Of a DNA stretch of 64,000 bases, positions 49,169 to 57,071 are shown in pieces. Position numbers and translations under genes: made by a program. Origin of the DNA: CAYLGT01 sp964383465 (GTDB lineage Bacteria; Patescibacteriota; Saccharimonadia; Saccharimonadales; Saccharimonadaceae); the NCBI GenBank assembly GCA_964383465.1, contig CAYLGT010000004.1:1-64000 (forward strand). The letters are read 5' to 3'. The notes under the pieces were generated by a model, which did not search any database, was not told where the DNA came from, and was given only the letters and a program-made list of their open reading frames with translations. The first letter of the stretch is position 1; the number at the start of each line of letters is the position of its first letter.

Positions 49169-49539
49169 GACGTACTCCCGTTGATGTCGTGCCACAGTGA
49201 GTGGAGCATACCTGACCAGTCGTTTTTATCGTGACAGTGGCCGCAGAAGGCTTTGTCGAGCTGTGCCTCACGCAAATTATCGTTTAGGAGCTTACGGCGA
49301 TATTGGTTGAGCAAAAATTTGCCACGCAACCAGCTAGGCGTCTTTTGCCCGTACTGCTTAAAAAGCCAGCGTGTCTCATTGAATTGCTTACGACCTAACG
49401 TTATTTCGATTTTGGGCGAAACGTTACGCTGTGATGTCGTGTCTAAAACCTGCGTTTGGGTGCTTAGAGCATAATTTGTGCGTCCAGCTTGTTTTTGTGT
49501 ATTTTGGATAGGACTTTCTACCGTCGTGTTTACCACCAT
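49159..49539 (-). CDS. Unknown element protein
   Basis: 126 residues. The first ~45 residues are polar and probably disordered; then KIEITLGRKQFNETRWLFKQ, GKFLLNQYRRKLLNDNLREA and AFCGHCHDKNDWSGMLHSLW with a possible metal-binding CxxC-H set. No family is recognised. The weak GAGGT site before the ATG is the only start evidence. Confidence 0.45.
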   Translation of the reverse strand: MVVNTTVESPIQNTQKQAGRTNYALSTQTQVLDTTSQRNVSPKIEITLGRKQFNETRWLFKQYGQKTPSWLRGKFLLNQYRRKLLNDNLREAQLDKAFCGHCHDKNDWSGMLHSLWHDINGSTSCI

Positions 49540-49754
49540 CTTTTGAACCTCGTTTAGTTACTATTTTTTGGCGCACTGAACAAGCCGATAGAGCTGGGTG
49601 CTGTACCGTAAATGTCTGGTGCTTTGCGAACTACAAACTTTCTATATAGCTTGTAGTTTCTATATCTAATTTTAGAGGTTTATAAGGGGTAAATCTGCTA
49701 ACGCCGAAGTGGTCTGAACCACCAGTTGTTATTCCGAATTGTTCCGAAAATTAG

Positions 49755-50477
49755 CTACTTACTAGCAGCTTTAATAGCGTCTAACTGCTGTTGAGTTAGG
49801 GTAGTAGATTGCCTGACTAAGATTCCCTTTGGCGATACAACCACAAACGGACTGCACGGTTTTTTGTCACCAAAATGCGATTTGCGAATATCTTCACGGA
49901 GATTAGTTAAGCCGTGAGCCTTTATGTCTGCCGCCTTGAGTTCGGCTTTAAGCATTGCTAGGTCAATATCTCGGTTCGGATGTTTGTCTAGGCAGTAAGA
50001 AATAATGGCAAATGGCAAACCGTCACGCATAGAGGATAGACGATATTTTTCGTTACCAATAGAAATGACTGGCACCGATATGTTCTCAAAAGATAGCGTG
50101 GCGGTCATCGGGTGGGGTTTGTTAGTCGTCGGCTCTGATACATCTGCACGGTGAAACGCTTCGGTTTGCTCAATCATTTCATAGTAGCTGGTGAAGCTAT
50201 CGTTCAGGGTAATAAGGTAATAGTCCTGTTCGTCGTCTTTCCTGATTCTCTTCTCGTAGGTCAGTTTGCGATTAGGTGTTTGTTCAATCTCAATATGTCC
50301 AAGTTCTTCTAGGTCAGAGAGCACGGACTGTATGGTTTGCAGGTCAATATCGTACTGCTGCTTGAGGACTTCGGGAGTAACGTACACCGTCTCCCCGACG
50401 TGCCGCCTATGAGCGTCCAGTTCACGCAAGAAGAGTAGACGCTTGTTGCTCGTCGGCTCAATATCATACAAAATCAT
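49755..50477 (-). CDS. Winged-helix protein, possible replication or regulatory role
   Basis: 240 residues. The N-terminal ~75 residues read as a winged helix (RRHVGETVYVTPEVLKQQYD, LQTIQSVLSDLEELGHIEIE). The rest is unrecognised alpha/beta (PVISIGNEKYRLSSMRDGLP, HPNRDIDLAMLKAELKAADI). A DNA-binding regulator or initiator of the element is a guess. TACAAT on the minus strand lies 6 bases before the ATG, predicting a leaderless mRNA. Confidence 0.5.
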   Translation of the reverse strand: MILYDIEPTSNKRLLFLRELDAHRRHVGETVYVTPEVLKQQYDIDLQTIQSVLSDLEELGHIEIEQTPNRKLTYEKRIRKDDEQDYYLITLNDSFTSYYEMIEQTEAFHRADVSEPTTNKPHPMTATLSFENISVPVISIGNEKYRLSSMRDGLPFAIISYCLDKHPNRDIDLAMLKAELKAADIKAHGLTNLREDIRKSHFGDKKPCSPFVVVSPKGILVRQSTTLTQQQLDAIKAASK

Positions 50478-50483
50478 AGATTT

Positions 50484-50489
50484 ATTGTA
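50484..50489 (-). promoter_or_regulatory. -10 box six bases before ATG of the winged-helix gene
   Basis: Minus strand TACAAT, then AAATCT and ATG; predicted start on the A of the ATG. Confidence 0.45.
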
Positions 50490-50532
50490 ACGGTATAAAA
50501 TCTGGGAAAAAAATTTTGGTGACGTACCTTGT

Positions 50533-50602
50533 CGTCCTAGTGGGCAAAAAGATGAACGGGCTTAAAGACAACCCCTGGAACGCAGGAGGAGCGTCTAGGA
50601 CG
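50533..50602. repeat. Inverted repeat in element intergenic region
   Basis: CGTCCTAG (50533-50540) and CTAGGACG (50595-50602), perfect 8-bp inverted repeat 54 bases apart, within a GC-richer stretch that has no gene. Confidence 0.4.
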
Positions 50603-50693
50603 TGCAATGGGGTGATGGAGCGATAAATAACGTCTGCCACGGACCCCTCTTTGTCATAATTAGAAGTAGAGGCTAATACAAAAAGGAGCAGCT

Positions 50694-50921
50694 ATGGTCA
50701 AGAAAGCCAATGGACGACCAACGAAAATAAATTACCAGACAATCATAAAGTTAGCTGATGCCATCCAGCACAACGCTACGGTTACCGAAGCGTGTAGATT
50801 TGCAGGAATTAGCAGGGACACTTACTATCGTCACTTAAATCAGCCAGTCTTCGCAGAGAAAATGGCTATCGCCAAAAGCAATCAGAATAAGGTGGTCATG
50901 AGTTTTCTGACAATCTATTAA
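50694..50921 (+). CDS. Small HTH protein, terminase-small-subunit-like
   Basis: 75 residues with AAAAAGGAG before the ATG. GRPTKINYQTIIKLADAI, ATVTEACRFAGISRDTYYRH is a helix-turn-helix of the type found in phage terminase small subunits and transposase-like regulators. No large terminase is nearby, so a regulatory role in the element is more likely. Confidence 0.6.
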   Translation: MVKKANGRPTKINYQTIIKLADAIQHNATVTEACRFAGISRDTYYRHLNQPVFAEKMAIAKSNQNKVVMSFLTIY

Positions 50922-50992
50922 GAAACTCGCTGCTTTCTCTGTGTTTTCGCAAGATATGCCGTCAGAAAAGCAGAAATACTAGAGAAACATAT

Positions 50993-51021
50993 TTGACAAA
51001 CAAGTATAAATAAGCTATAGT
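50993..51021 (+). promoter_or_regulatory. Promoter of 51031 gene
   Basis: TTGACA, 17-base spacer, TATAGT (51016-51021); the ATG at 51031 lies about 3 nt after the predicted start. Confidence 0.7.
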
Positions 51022-51030
51022 AGTACGATT

Positions 51031-51822
51031 ATGAGTTTTACGGATCGATTTTCTAATGCCCCTATGCGTGACGAGCAAATAGCTACCGTCATTGATGAAG
51101 TTGAGCGACTTACCCCCGAAGCTCGTCGTATTGGACAAATTGGTGCAGAAGCCGATGGTCCACAGAGCGTTAGCTGGCAAGACTGGTATGAAACGCCAAG
51201 AGGCGGCATTGTAACCGTTCATCGGTCATTTATTACTACTGAAACAAATAAAGATGGCACAGTACCGACTACATTGGAATCGTGGGGTGTGAAACTTGAT
51301 TCACGTCGTGGTGAGCAGGTTGGTGAGTTTGTACTTTCTAATACTGTTGAGCTTAAGATTGAGCGCAAGAACTCATCGGAAGTAGATAAGGCTCGACGTG
51401 CCTATCTAGCTCGTGGTGTCGAAGTAATGAAGGCTATCGGTATTGAACCACCTGAGAGCGCACCAGGCAGGGAAATGCGTACCAATCCTGGTCTAGTTAA
51501 GTTTTCTGAGCCTGATAAGTTACATGCTCTAGTTACGACCGTGCCTCGCATTTTTGATAAGGACGGTTTCGCAGTTTTTGACACTCGAATTACCGACCTC
51601 GGTATGAAAGCGGCTGACGCTCTCGCAAATTATCAGTCAGATGCTTATCCGCTATTGCATCAGTTTAATGTTGAGGGTATGCGTGAACATTTAATGAAGC
51701 AACGAATGGCAGAAGTCGCAAGTCGTAAGATAGGCTCCCAGGTTATTCATGCGCTACAGCAGCTTAACCCTGACAACCGATTGCAATGTACACCGTTTGC
51801 TCGTCCATCTGAACGAGGTTAG
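51031..51822 (+). CDS. Unknown element protein
   Basis: 263 residues, soluble, with no recognised family. Segments: RDEQIATVIDEVERLTPEAR, WQDWYETPRGGIVTVHRSFI, GEFVLSNTVELKIERKNSSE, DKLHALVTTVPRIFDKDGFA. The C-terminal third is helical (MREHLMKQRMAEVASRKIGS). It has the strongest promoter of the element and no ribosome site. The next gene has a separate but similar promoter. Confidence 0.55.
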   Translation: MSFTDRFSNAPMRDEQIATVIDEVERLTPEARRIGQIGAEADGPQSVSWQDWYETPRGGIVTVHRSFITTETNKDGTVPTTLESWGVKLDSRRGEQVGEFVLSNTVELKIERKNSSEVDKARRAYLARGVEVMKAIGIEPPESAPGREMRTNPGLVKFSEPDKLHALVTTVPRIFDKDGFAVFDTRITDLGMKAADALANYQSDAYPLLHQFNVEGMREHLMKQRMAEVASRKIGSQVIHALQQLNPDNRLQCTPFARPSERG

Positions 51823-51839
51823 TTTACAGGGGTAGCTTG

Positions 51840-51868
51840 TTGACAAAGCAAGCGAACTATGCTAGTAT
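51840..51868 (+). promoter_or_regulatory. Promoter of 51894 gene
   Basis: TTGACA (51840-51845), 17-base spacer, TAGTAT (51863-51868). Leader ~19 nt without a ribosome site. Confidence 0.65.
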
Positions 51869-51893
51869 TTAGGTAGTTAAATTAAAAATAAAA

Positions 51894-53585
51894 ATGTCCG
51901 AAACCCTCACCACACCAGAACAGCCCAACTTCCAAGCCAGCATTGACGCTATTACTAGTCGCCGTCTGACGCCTGAAAATCTTGACCAATATGCAGATGA
52001 GGCTCTTAACGACCTTGTAGGTGTAGTAGATGAAGCCGTTCAGACCTATAAGCGTCAACCTACTATAGATGCCCCAAACCCCAAAGAAGAGGAGCGGGCT
52101 GCTTTTTCATATTATGGAATGGAAGCCAATGTGGTCGAAGCGACACTTGACCATATTGCCAATGTAGCGGATCAAATACACGGCCTGGATACCGTAATTG
52201 CCGAGGCTACTGTAAATTCTCGTAACATTATTATTCCGCCAAATGAAGGCCAGGCGGTTGAGATAATTCCTGGCGATGGTTCATTTCAGGAAAAGCAAAC
52301 AATTCCTCGCACAAAAACGCTAGCATTTATTCTTGAAAATCAGTTTGATATTGACCTGCGTGATCCAGAGCAATTTACGCTTACAACTGGTGCACTCGGT
52401 GACAATATGATGCGTGGACTGAGCTACAACCTAGTGGAAAGTCCTGCTCTGAACCGTGCAGTGTTTGTATGTGACGAAGAGGGTAATGTAACTTTTGTAT
52501 TCGACACGGCTCGTTTGGCTGACGCAAAGCTGGACAGTTCGATACTTGCTCGTATGACAAAAGACGAACTAAGCGAACTCTTAGAACAGCAAGGCAATCT
52601 AGGTCGTCGTGTAGTGTACTCACCGCAATTCGTGGAGAGAATGATTAGCTTACTCGAAGAAATACCCCAAGAAGATAAAGCTGAAATTATTGATAACAAC
52701 ACTTCCCAATTCCTGAAGCCTAACGAGAACTTACCCGAAGGCTCTTTAGCCTATGCCAAGATAGCAGAGAGACTTGAAGTGGCCGCTCGCACAGTAAGTC
52801 TGGCTATAAAAGAGCTTCAAGATCAGCTAAGTCCTGTAAGTCGTGGCCGTGCAAAGTATTACCTACCCGAGGACCAGCAGAAAATACATGACTACCTTGA
52901 AGAGAAAGGTGTCCTTGTTCCACGAGCTAGAGAAGACCAGCTAGCTGTTTTTGGTATGGCAAAAAAATTTGAAGTCCCGAGGAGTGCAATTCTAAGAGCA
53001 CTAAAAGAGCTTGGGGTGGAAATAGGCGATGTAGCTAAGGCTAAGTTTGAAACCTCAATCAGCTCCGCTTATTCTCCTGAACAGCAAGAAATTGTCAAAC
53101 AATGGCTGGAAGACAATGAAAAAGGTGGACTATCGGAATTGCAGTTGGCTGAGAAATTTAATACCAGCCGCTTTATTATCAATAAGATACGCAAAGAGTT
53201 GAGCAATGAAGACACCGCTACGCCGTTAGTGGGGTCTGGTAGGAGAGTTCTTGTACCTGCGTCACAGCACGAGCTTATAGGTCAGCTAGTTGAAAAACAT
53301 CACAGCAAAACGCCCCGAGAACTGTCTGAAGCCCCTGAAGGTTATGAGTCAAAAATGGACATTGTTCGTAGATTGGGCATCCACTCAAAAACCATCACTA
53401 GGGCAATTGAGGCTACTCAAGAAGAACTAGGTGATGTTCCTATGGCACTTTTCTCAAATAACCCATCGCCAGCCTATTCGCCTGAGCAGCAAAGAATAAT
53501 CGAGCAGTGGCTGAGCGAAAATATGCGTCGGCAAAGAAATAGTAGGCTTGGTCGTGCTCTTGTCGAGCAGTCGGTTTCGAAGTAG
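51894..53585 (+). CDS. Protein with four helix-turn-helix-like units
   Basis: 563 residues. The N-terminal ~280 residues are acidic and unrecognised. Then come four units about 65-75 residues apart, each like an HTH: YAKIAERLEVAARTVSLAIK (~285), MAKKFEVPRSAILRALKEL (~354), LQLAEKFNTSRFIINKIRKE (~416) and VRRLGIHSKTITRAIEATQE (~490). They are separated by a repeated linker (YSPEQQEIVKQWLEDN, YSPEQQRIIEQWLSEN, LPEDQQKIHDYLEEKG). This implies multivalent binding to repeated DNA sites, perhaps the element's own. Function unknown. Confidence 0.6.
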   Translation: MSETLTTPEQPNFQASIDAITSRRLTPENLDQYADEALNDLVGVVDEAVQTYKRQPTIDAPNPKEEERAAFSYYGMEANVVEATLDHIANVADQIHGLDTVIAEATVNSRNIIIPPNEGQAVEIIPGDGSFQEKQTIPRTKTLAFILENQFDIDLRDPEQFTLTTGALGDNMMRGLSYNLVESPALNRAVFVCDEEGNVTFVFDTARLADAKLDSSILARMTKDELSELLEQQGNLGRRVVYSPQFVERMISLLEEIPQEDKAEIIDNNTSQFLKPNENLPEGSLAYAKIAERLEVAARTVSLAIKELQDQLSPVSRGRAKYYLPEDQQKIHDYLEEKGVLVPRAREDQLAVFGMAKKFEVPRSAILRALKELGVEIGDVAKAKFETSISSAYSPEQQEIVKQWLEDNEKGGLSELQLAEKFNTSRFIINKIRKELSNEDTATPLVGSGRRVLVPASQHELIGQLVEKHHSKTPRELSEAPEGYESKMDIVRRLGIHSKTITRAIEATQEELGDVPMALFSNNPSPAYSPEQQRIIEQWLSENMRRQRNSRLGRALVEQSVSK

Positions 53586-53589
53586 TCGG

Positions 53590-53739
53590 TTAAATACTTA
53601 GTTCTTGTCTGTATTTATTAACCAGTTCGTCGGTATAGCCACGACCACCCTTATCGGTCGGTGGCATGGTCAGTTTTAGCTCAAAAGGTTGTTGGGTTAC
53701 GCAATATCTGTACCGATGGATAGACTCATAGTGATTTGA
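53590..53739 (-). pseudogene. Possible gene remnant at element right end
   Basis: An open minus-strand stretch reads YESIHRYRYCVTQQPFELKL, then TMPPTDKGGRGYTDELVNKY, then RQELSI and stop. It looks protein-like but has no good start codon (the only ATG gives 25 residues). It may be the broken end of a gene left at the insertion boundary. Confidence 0.3.
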
Positions 53740-53771
53740 TTATAACAGAGGTGAAGCAAATGTGCACTAGA

Positions 53772-53800
53772 TTGACAAAAGTTATCAGAAATGATAATAT
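53772..53800 (+). promoter_or_regulatory. Promoter of 53834 gene
   Basis: TTGACA (53772-53777), 17-base spacer, TAATAT (53795-53800). GAGGTG precedes the ATG. Confidence 0.6.
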
Positions 53801-53833
53801 AAAAAGACTAAGCCAGTAACCAGTGAGGTGTGT

Positions 53834-55258
53834 ATGAAACGAGCAGTGGTAACTCAAATGGTCTCCTCTCCGGTTCGTCGTGTACTACGAACCACGCAAC
53901 TTTTATCGGCCGCGATGCTTGTGGTGGCAGGATTTGCCGTTGCGAATGTGCCGGCGCCGAAAGCTTCAGCGCTGAGCGACTGCGTGCGAACGCCGCAGAT
54001 TCTCGAGCATACTGCGACCGCTATCAGCCCATCGGGACTCAGTGAGAACTTGTCGCCGAACATCGGTGAAATTGCTCCGCTGCCGTCTGATCTCCCTATT
54101 GACGACCCTGCGCACGAGTGGGATGGTGCAGACCGCGCGCACGACGTGCAAGTGTTGCCTGGTAACAAAGCACTTATCGTCGGTAAATTTACTGGCTATA
54201 CATGGAAAGGTACGACCTACGCTCGTAATAACTTTGTCATCATTGATACCGCAACAGGACAGCCAAATTCTTTTGCCCCAAATATCAACGGTGAAGTCTT
54301 TACGGCTAAGATGGCCTGTGACGGAGCATCTGTATACATCGGCGGAGATTTCTCGAGGGTAAACGGTGCGGTTCGCAATAACGCTGCGCGAATCAGTCTA
54401 ACCGACGGTTCCCTGATGTCTTGGGATCCAAACCCAAACAACAGGGTATATGACATCGAATTGGTGGAAAAGAAGTTGGTACTCGCCGGCAGCTTCACGC
54501 AGGCGGGTGGCGATGCCGTTGTCGGCCTCGTCAGCGTTAACCCATCTACTGGAGTAGCCAACGACTGGATGAATGCGGTACTTTCAGACCCTAGACCAGA
54601 TGCACCGGCGCTTGGTTTTAACATAGTCGCGAGTCCGGATGAAACAATTTTTGTCGTGACCGGCAACTTCCGTAAAGTAAATGGCAAAGTCCATCACCGA
54701 ATCGCCGTGTTCAAATATGGCGCTACGCACCCAGCTCTACAGAAATGGGCAACGCACTTTACCGAGGACAAATGTAGTACAAACAAGCAGTATGAAGAGT
54801 TGGGCCTCACGTTTGCACCTTCAAGTAAGTACTTTTATACTGCGGCAACCGGTGGTGATCCGGGTGGAGACACTGACTGTGATGCCGTGGTTCGCTGGCC
54901 TGCACGACCAGTAGATTTAGACGACACCGATGTCACACCGGCTTGGATCAACTATACCGATACCGACAGCTTGAGCGGCGTGGTGGCGACTGCGAAGTCG
55001 GTATGGGTAGCAGGGCATAACAGATGGTGTAGCTCGACCGTCGGCCGTCCAATCGCCCCAGAAGATCACTCAGGAATTTGTGAGATCGACGTCAGTACTG
55101 GCAAGGTGACTGCCTGGCATGGTACAACCAGCCGTCAGCGTTCCATGCATGTCCGTATGGCACTTACCCAGCAGGGACTCATCTATGTCGGCGACGCCAA
55201 CAAGCTCAACGACGAGCTTGGTCACAACAACTTGGGCCTCTGGACCTGGGCAAATTAA
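53834..55258 (+). CDS. Secreted beta-propeller protein
   Basis: 474 residues from the ATG at 53834 (an in-frame GTG two codons upstream is less likely). Signal peptide (TTQLLSAAMLVVAGFAVANV). The mature part reads as a delta-60/propeller-type repeat protein: VYIGGDFSRVNGAVRNNAAR, KLVLAGSFTQAGGDAVVGLV, ETIFVVTGNFRKVNGKVHHR, KSVWVAGHNRW. Cysteines are few and late. Likely secreted or surface attached. It lies at the right side of the element and ends in a strong terminator. Confidence 0.7.
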   Translation: MKRAVVTQMVSSPVRRVLRTTQLLSAAMLVVAGFAVANVPAPKASALSDCVRTPQILEHTATAISPSGLSENLSPNIGEIAPLPSDLPIDDPAHEWDGADRAHDVQVLPGNKALIVGKFTGYTWKGTTYARNNFVIIDTATGQPNSFAPNINGEVFTAKMACDGASVYIGGDFSRVNGAVRNNAARISLTDGSLMSWDPNPNNRVYDIELVEKKLVLAGSFTQAGGDAVVGLVSVNPSTGVANDWMNAVLSDPRPDAPALGFNIVASPDETIFVVTGNFRKVNGKVHHRIAVFKYGATHPALQKWATHFTEDKCSTNKQYEELGLTFAPSSKYFYTAATGGDPGGDTDCDAVVRWPARPVDLDDTDVTPAWINYTDTDSLSGVVATAKSVWVAGHNRWCSSTVGRPIAPEDHSGICEIDVSTGKVTAWHGTTSRQRSMHVRMALTQQGLIYVGDANKLNDELGHNNLGLWTWAN

Positions 55259-55273
55259 AGGAGACTCATTTTC

Positions 55274-55310
55274 AAAATAACGCAGGTAGCCAACGAGCCT
55301 GCGTTATTTT
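55274..55310 (+). terminator. Terminator after 53834 gene
   Basis: AAAATAACGCAGG / CCTGCGTTATTTT, perfect 13-bp stem. Confidence 0.9.
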
Positions 55311-55340
55311 TGTGATACAGCTCACACGGCTAAAGGGTTA

Positions 55341-55369
55341 TTTACAATTATTGACTTATGTGCTATAAT
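55341..55369 (+). promoter_or_regulatory. Promoter of 55494 gene
   Basis: TTTACA (55341-55346), 17-base spacer, TATAAT (55364-55369) with TGC extension. Confidence 0.7.
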
Positions 55370-55377
55370 AAAAGAGT

Positions 55378-55404
55378 CATCAATGGAGCTTCGCGCTGTT
55401 GATG
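55378..55404 (+). promoter_or_regulatory. Leader hairpin of 55494 gene
   Basis: CATCAA / TTGATG with an inner AGC / GCT stem, at the very start of a ~118-nt leader that ends with GGAAGGAG. Confidence 0.5.
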
Positions 55405-55493
55405 GGTGCCTTGCGGTCAATCGCCCGCAGGGGCAATTGACAACTAGGCTCTCAGCAACAACTCGTTCCATCACCTCATAGGAAGGAGCGGCC

Positions 55494-56954
55494 ATGCTGC
55501 TCAATCGAGTTACCTTGCGGCATATGGCCGCACTTCTGCTCCCCACGCTCGGACTGGTGTCCTTCGTGGCACCGGCTCGTGCAGCCGACGCTGTCGTGGC
55601 CGCTTCGGCGACCGTCGACAAGACCTGCGTGGGTGACAACGGAGCGGTGGACTTCACCGCAACGTTGTACGACCCCACCAGCACGACGACGACGTTCAAC
55701 GTCGTTGCCGAGTACGGCGCACTGCCCCCGGTCATCCTGGGCTCGAACTGGTACGACGGCAGTCGTCACGGCGACATCGTTGCCGGCACGCTGTTTGAGC
55801 CCTATGGCTCGAACAGCCCCTACGACCCCTACGACACGGTGACTATCACCGTCGTCGACAGTGGCCGCGGGGTTGTGCTCACCGATCCTTCGGTGGTCAT
55901 CAACCGTACCGACTGTGCGCCTCGGCCGAACCGTGCGCCCACCGCTCAGGCTGTTGCCGACAGTATGTGGCAGTACGACGCGTCCACCACTCTCACTCTG
56001 AAGGGGAGTGACCCGGACGCCGGGGACGTGCTCACGTACTCGCTGGTGTCGCAGCCGTCCTACGGTACCGCGACTCAGGTCGGCGACCAGGTGACCTACG
56101 TGCCTGACAGCACGTCGTTCACGGGAACCGACTCGTTCGAGTACATGGTGGAGGACGCCGCCGGCTTGACCGCACAGGCGTCCGTCAGCATCATGGTCAA
56201 GGCCCGGTCTCAGCTGGAGGTCCAGCCTCCGCTCTTCGTCCCCACGGACGTCGAGCACGACAAGCTGGCCACGCTGACCCCGCCCGACACTAGCGGTGTT
56301 GTCTGTTACTACCTCGCCGACCTGACGAATGGTCTGGGTCCCGATCTCATGATCGGCACTCAGTACCTCTCCGAGGGGCGGCAGTGGGAGTGGACGGCGG
56401 CTCCGTGCCCCGGTATCAGCGTCATGCTGACCGGCGCGACGAGTGGTCGGGTTGACACCCCCTGGATGCTCCGGCCACAATCGGACGTCCAGTGCTACAA
56501 CGGGGTCTGCCTGGACAACAACAACGAGTTCGACGTCTGGTTCCGCTACCAGAATGGTCGAGTGCGTATCCCGGCTGGGGCTCAGGACTTCAAGGTCCGG
56601 ACGAGCCTGGCCGAGCTGCACTGGGCGATGGAGAAGGAGGACGGTACTGTGCTCCAGCTCGGTTTGACCGCGCTGGCTCAGTTCCGTCCCACCGGTTCCA
56701 TCTCGTTCCAGTGCCAGGGTCCGCGTCACCGCGCGATCATGCGCGTCGACAACCGTGCCAGCACAGTCCCGGTCGAGATGTCCTGGGCTGCGCCTGGCGT
56801 CATCGGGGCGGGCAAGGCTGCTCCGGGCAAGTCCTGGAGTCGCTCTGTGGCCGTTCGGCCGCCCGGCAAGGTGCGCGTGACCGCGTACTGGTCGGGTAAC
56901 GACAACATCGGCAAGCTCATCGGGCTCAAGAAGGTTCCGAAGGCCTGCCGCTGA
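55494..56954 (+). CDS. GC-rich secreted protein with cadherin-like domain
   Basis: 486 residues with a signal peptide (MAALLLPTLGLVSFVAPARA). The N-terminal domain is cysteine-bracketed (DKTCVGDNGAVDFTA ... NRTDCAPR). Residues ~143-235 resemble a cadherin-like/tandem-95 module (NRAPTAQAVADSMWQYDAST, DPDAGDVLTYSLVSQPSYGT, FEYMVEDAAGLTAQASVSI). Eight mature cysteines, including CYNGVC. The C-terminal part (AIMRVDNRASTVPVEMSW) resembles the final domain of the 39913 protein. G/C-ending codons dominate. Consensus promoter, structured leader, strong terminator. Confidence 0.68.
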   Translation: MLLNRVTLRHMAALLLPTLGLVSFVAPARAADAVVAASATVDKTCVGDNGAVDFTATLYDPTSTTTTFNVVAEYGALPPVILGSNWYDGSRHGDIVAGTLFEPYGSNSPYDPYDTVTITVVDSGRGVVLTDPSVVINRTDCAPRPNRAPTAQAVADSMWQYDASTTLTLKGSDPDAGDVLTYSLVSQPSYGTATQVGDQVTYVPDSTSFTGTDSFEYMVEDAAGLTAQASVSIMVKARSQLEVQPPLFVPTDVEHDKLATLTPPDTSGVVCYYLADLTNGLGPDLMIGTQYLSEGRQWEWTAAPCPGISVMLTGATSGRVDTPWMLRPQSDVQCYNGVCLDNNNEFDVWFRYQNGRVRIPAGAQDFKVRTSLAELHWAMEKEDGTVLQLGLTALAQFRPTGSISFQCQGPRHRAIMRVDNRASTVPVEMSWAAPGVIGAGKAAPGKSWSRSVAVRPPGKVRVTAYWSGNDNIGKLIGLKKVPKACR

Positions 56955-56965
56955 GAGTCCCATTT

Positions 56966-57006
56966 GGCCGGTCCGGTCCGCAGCTTTGCTGCGGGCTGGG
57001 CCGGCC
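56966..57006 (+). terminator. Terminator after 55494 gene
   Basis: GGCCGGTCCGGTCCGCAG / CTGCGGGCTGGGCCGGCC, long GC stem with a 5-base loop, then TTCTCACTTT. Confidence 0.8.
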
Positions 57007-57071
57007 TTCTCACTTTCCAGGGCTGTATATATTTGTTATGCTTACTCATGACGTATAAGCAGTAGAAAAAG

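Larger units (their letters stand above)
46680..53760. mobile_element. Putative integrative element inserted at ychF start
   Basis: Content: recombinase, excisionase-like protein, several small unknown genes, a winged-helix protein, two HTH-type proteins and two long genes of unknown role, more AT-rich than the flanks. The left edge is set by the recombinase/ychF overlap; the right edge is uncertain and placed before the promoter of the gene at 53834. No long direct repeat marking the ends was found, as expected for serine integrases, which use short cores. No structural, lysis or conjugation genes were recognised. Confidence 0.6.

Noticed and set aside
50694..50921. Phage packaging module from the terminase-small-subunit-like protein
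   Set aside because: No large terminase or portal gene nearby; the HTH alone does not support packaging.
46680..53700. att direct repeats from inverted match GTTGGGTTA near both ends of the element
   Set aside because: The 9-base match is inverted, not direct, and too short to be significant.
55494..56963. Long antisense open frame opposite the GC-rich secreted gene
   Set aside because: High GC gives few antisense stops; it has no signal peptide, promoter or ribosome site, while the plus-strand frame has all of them.
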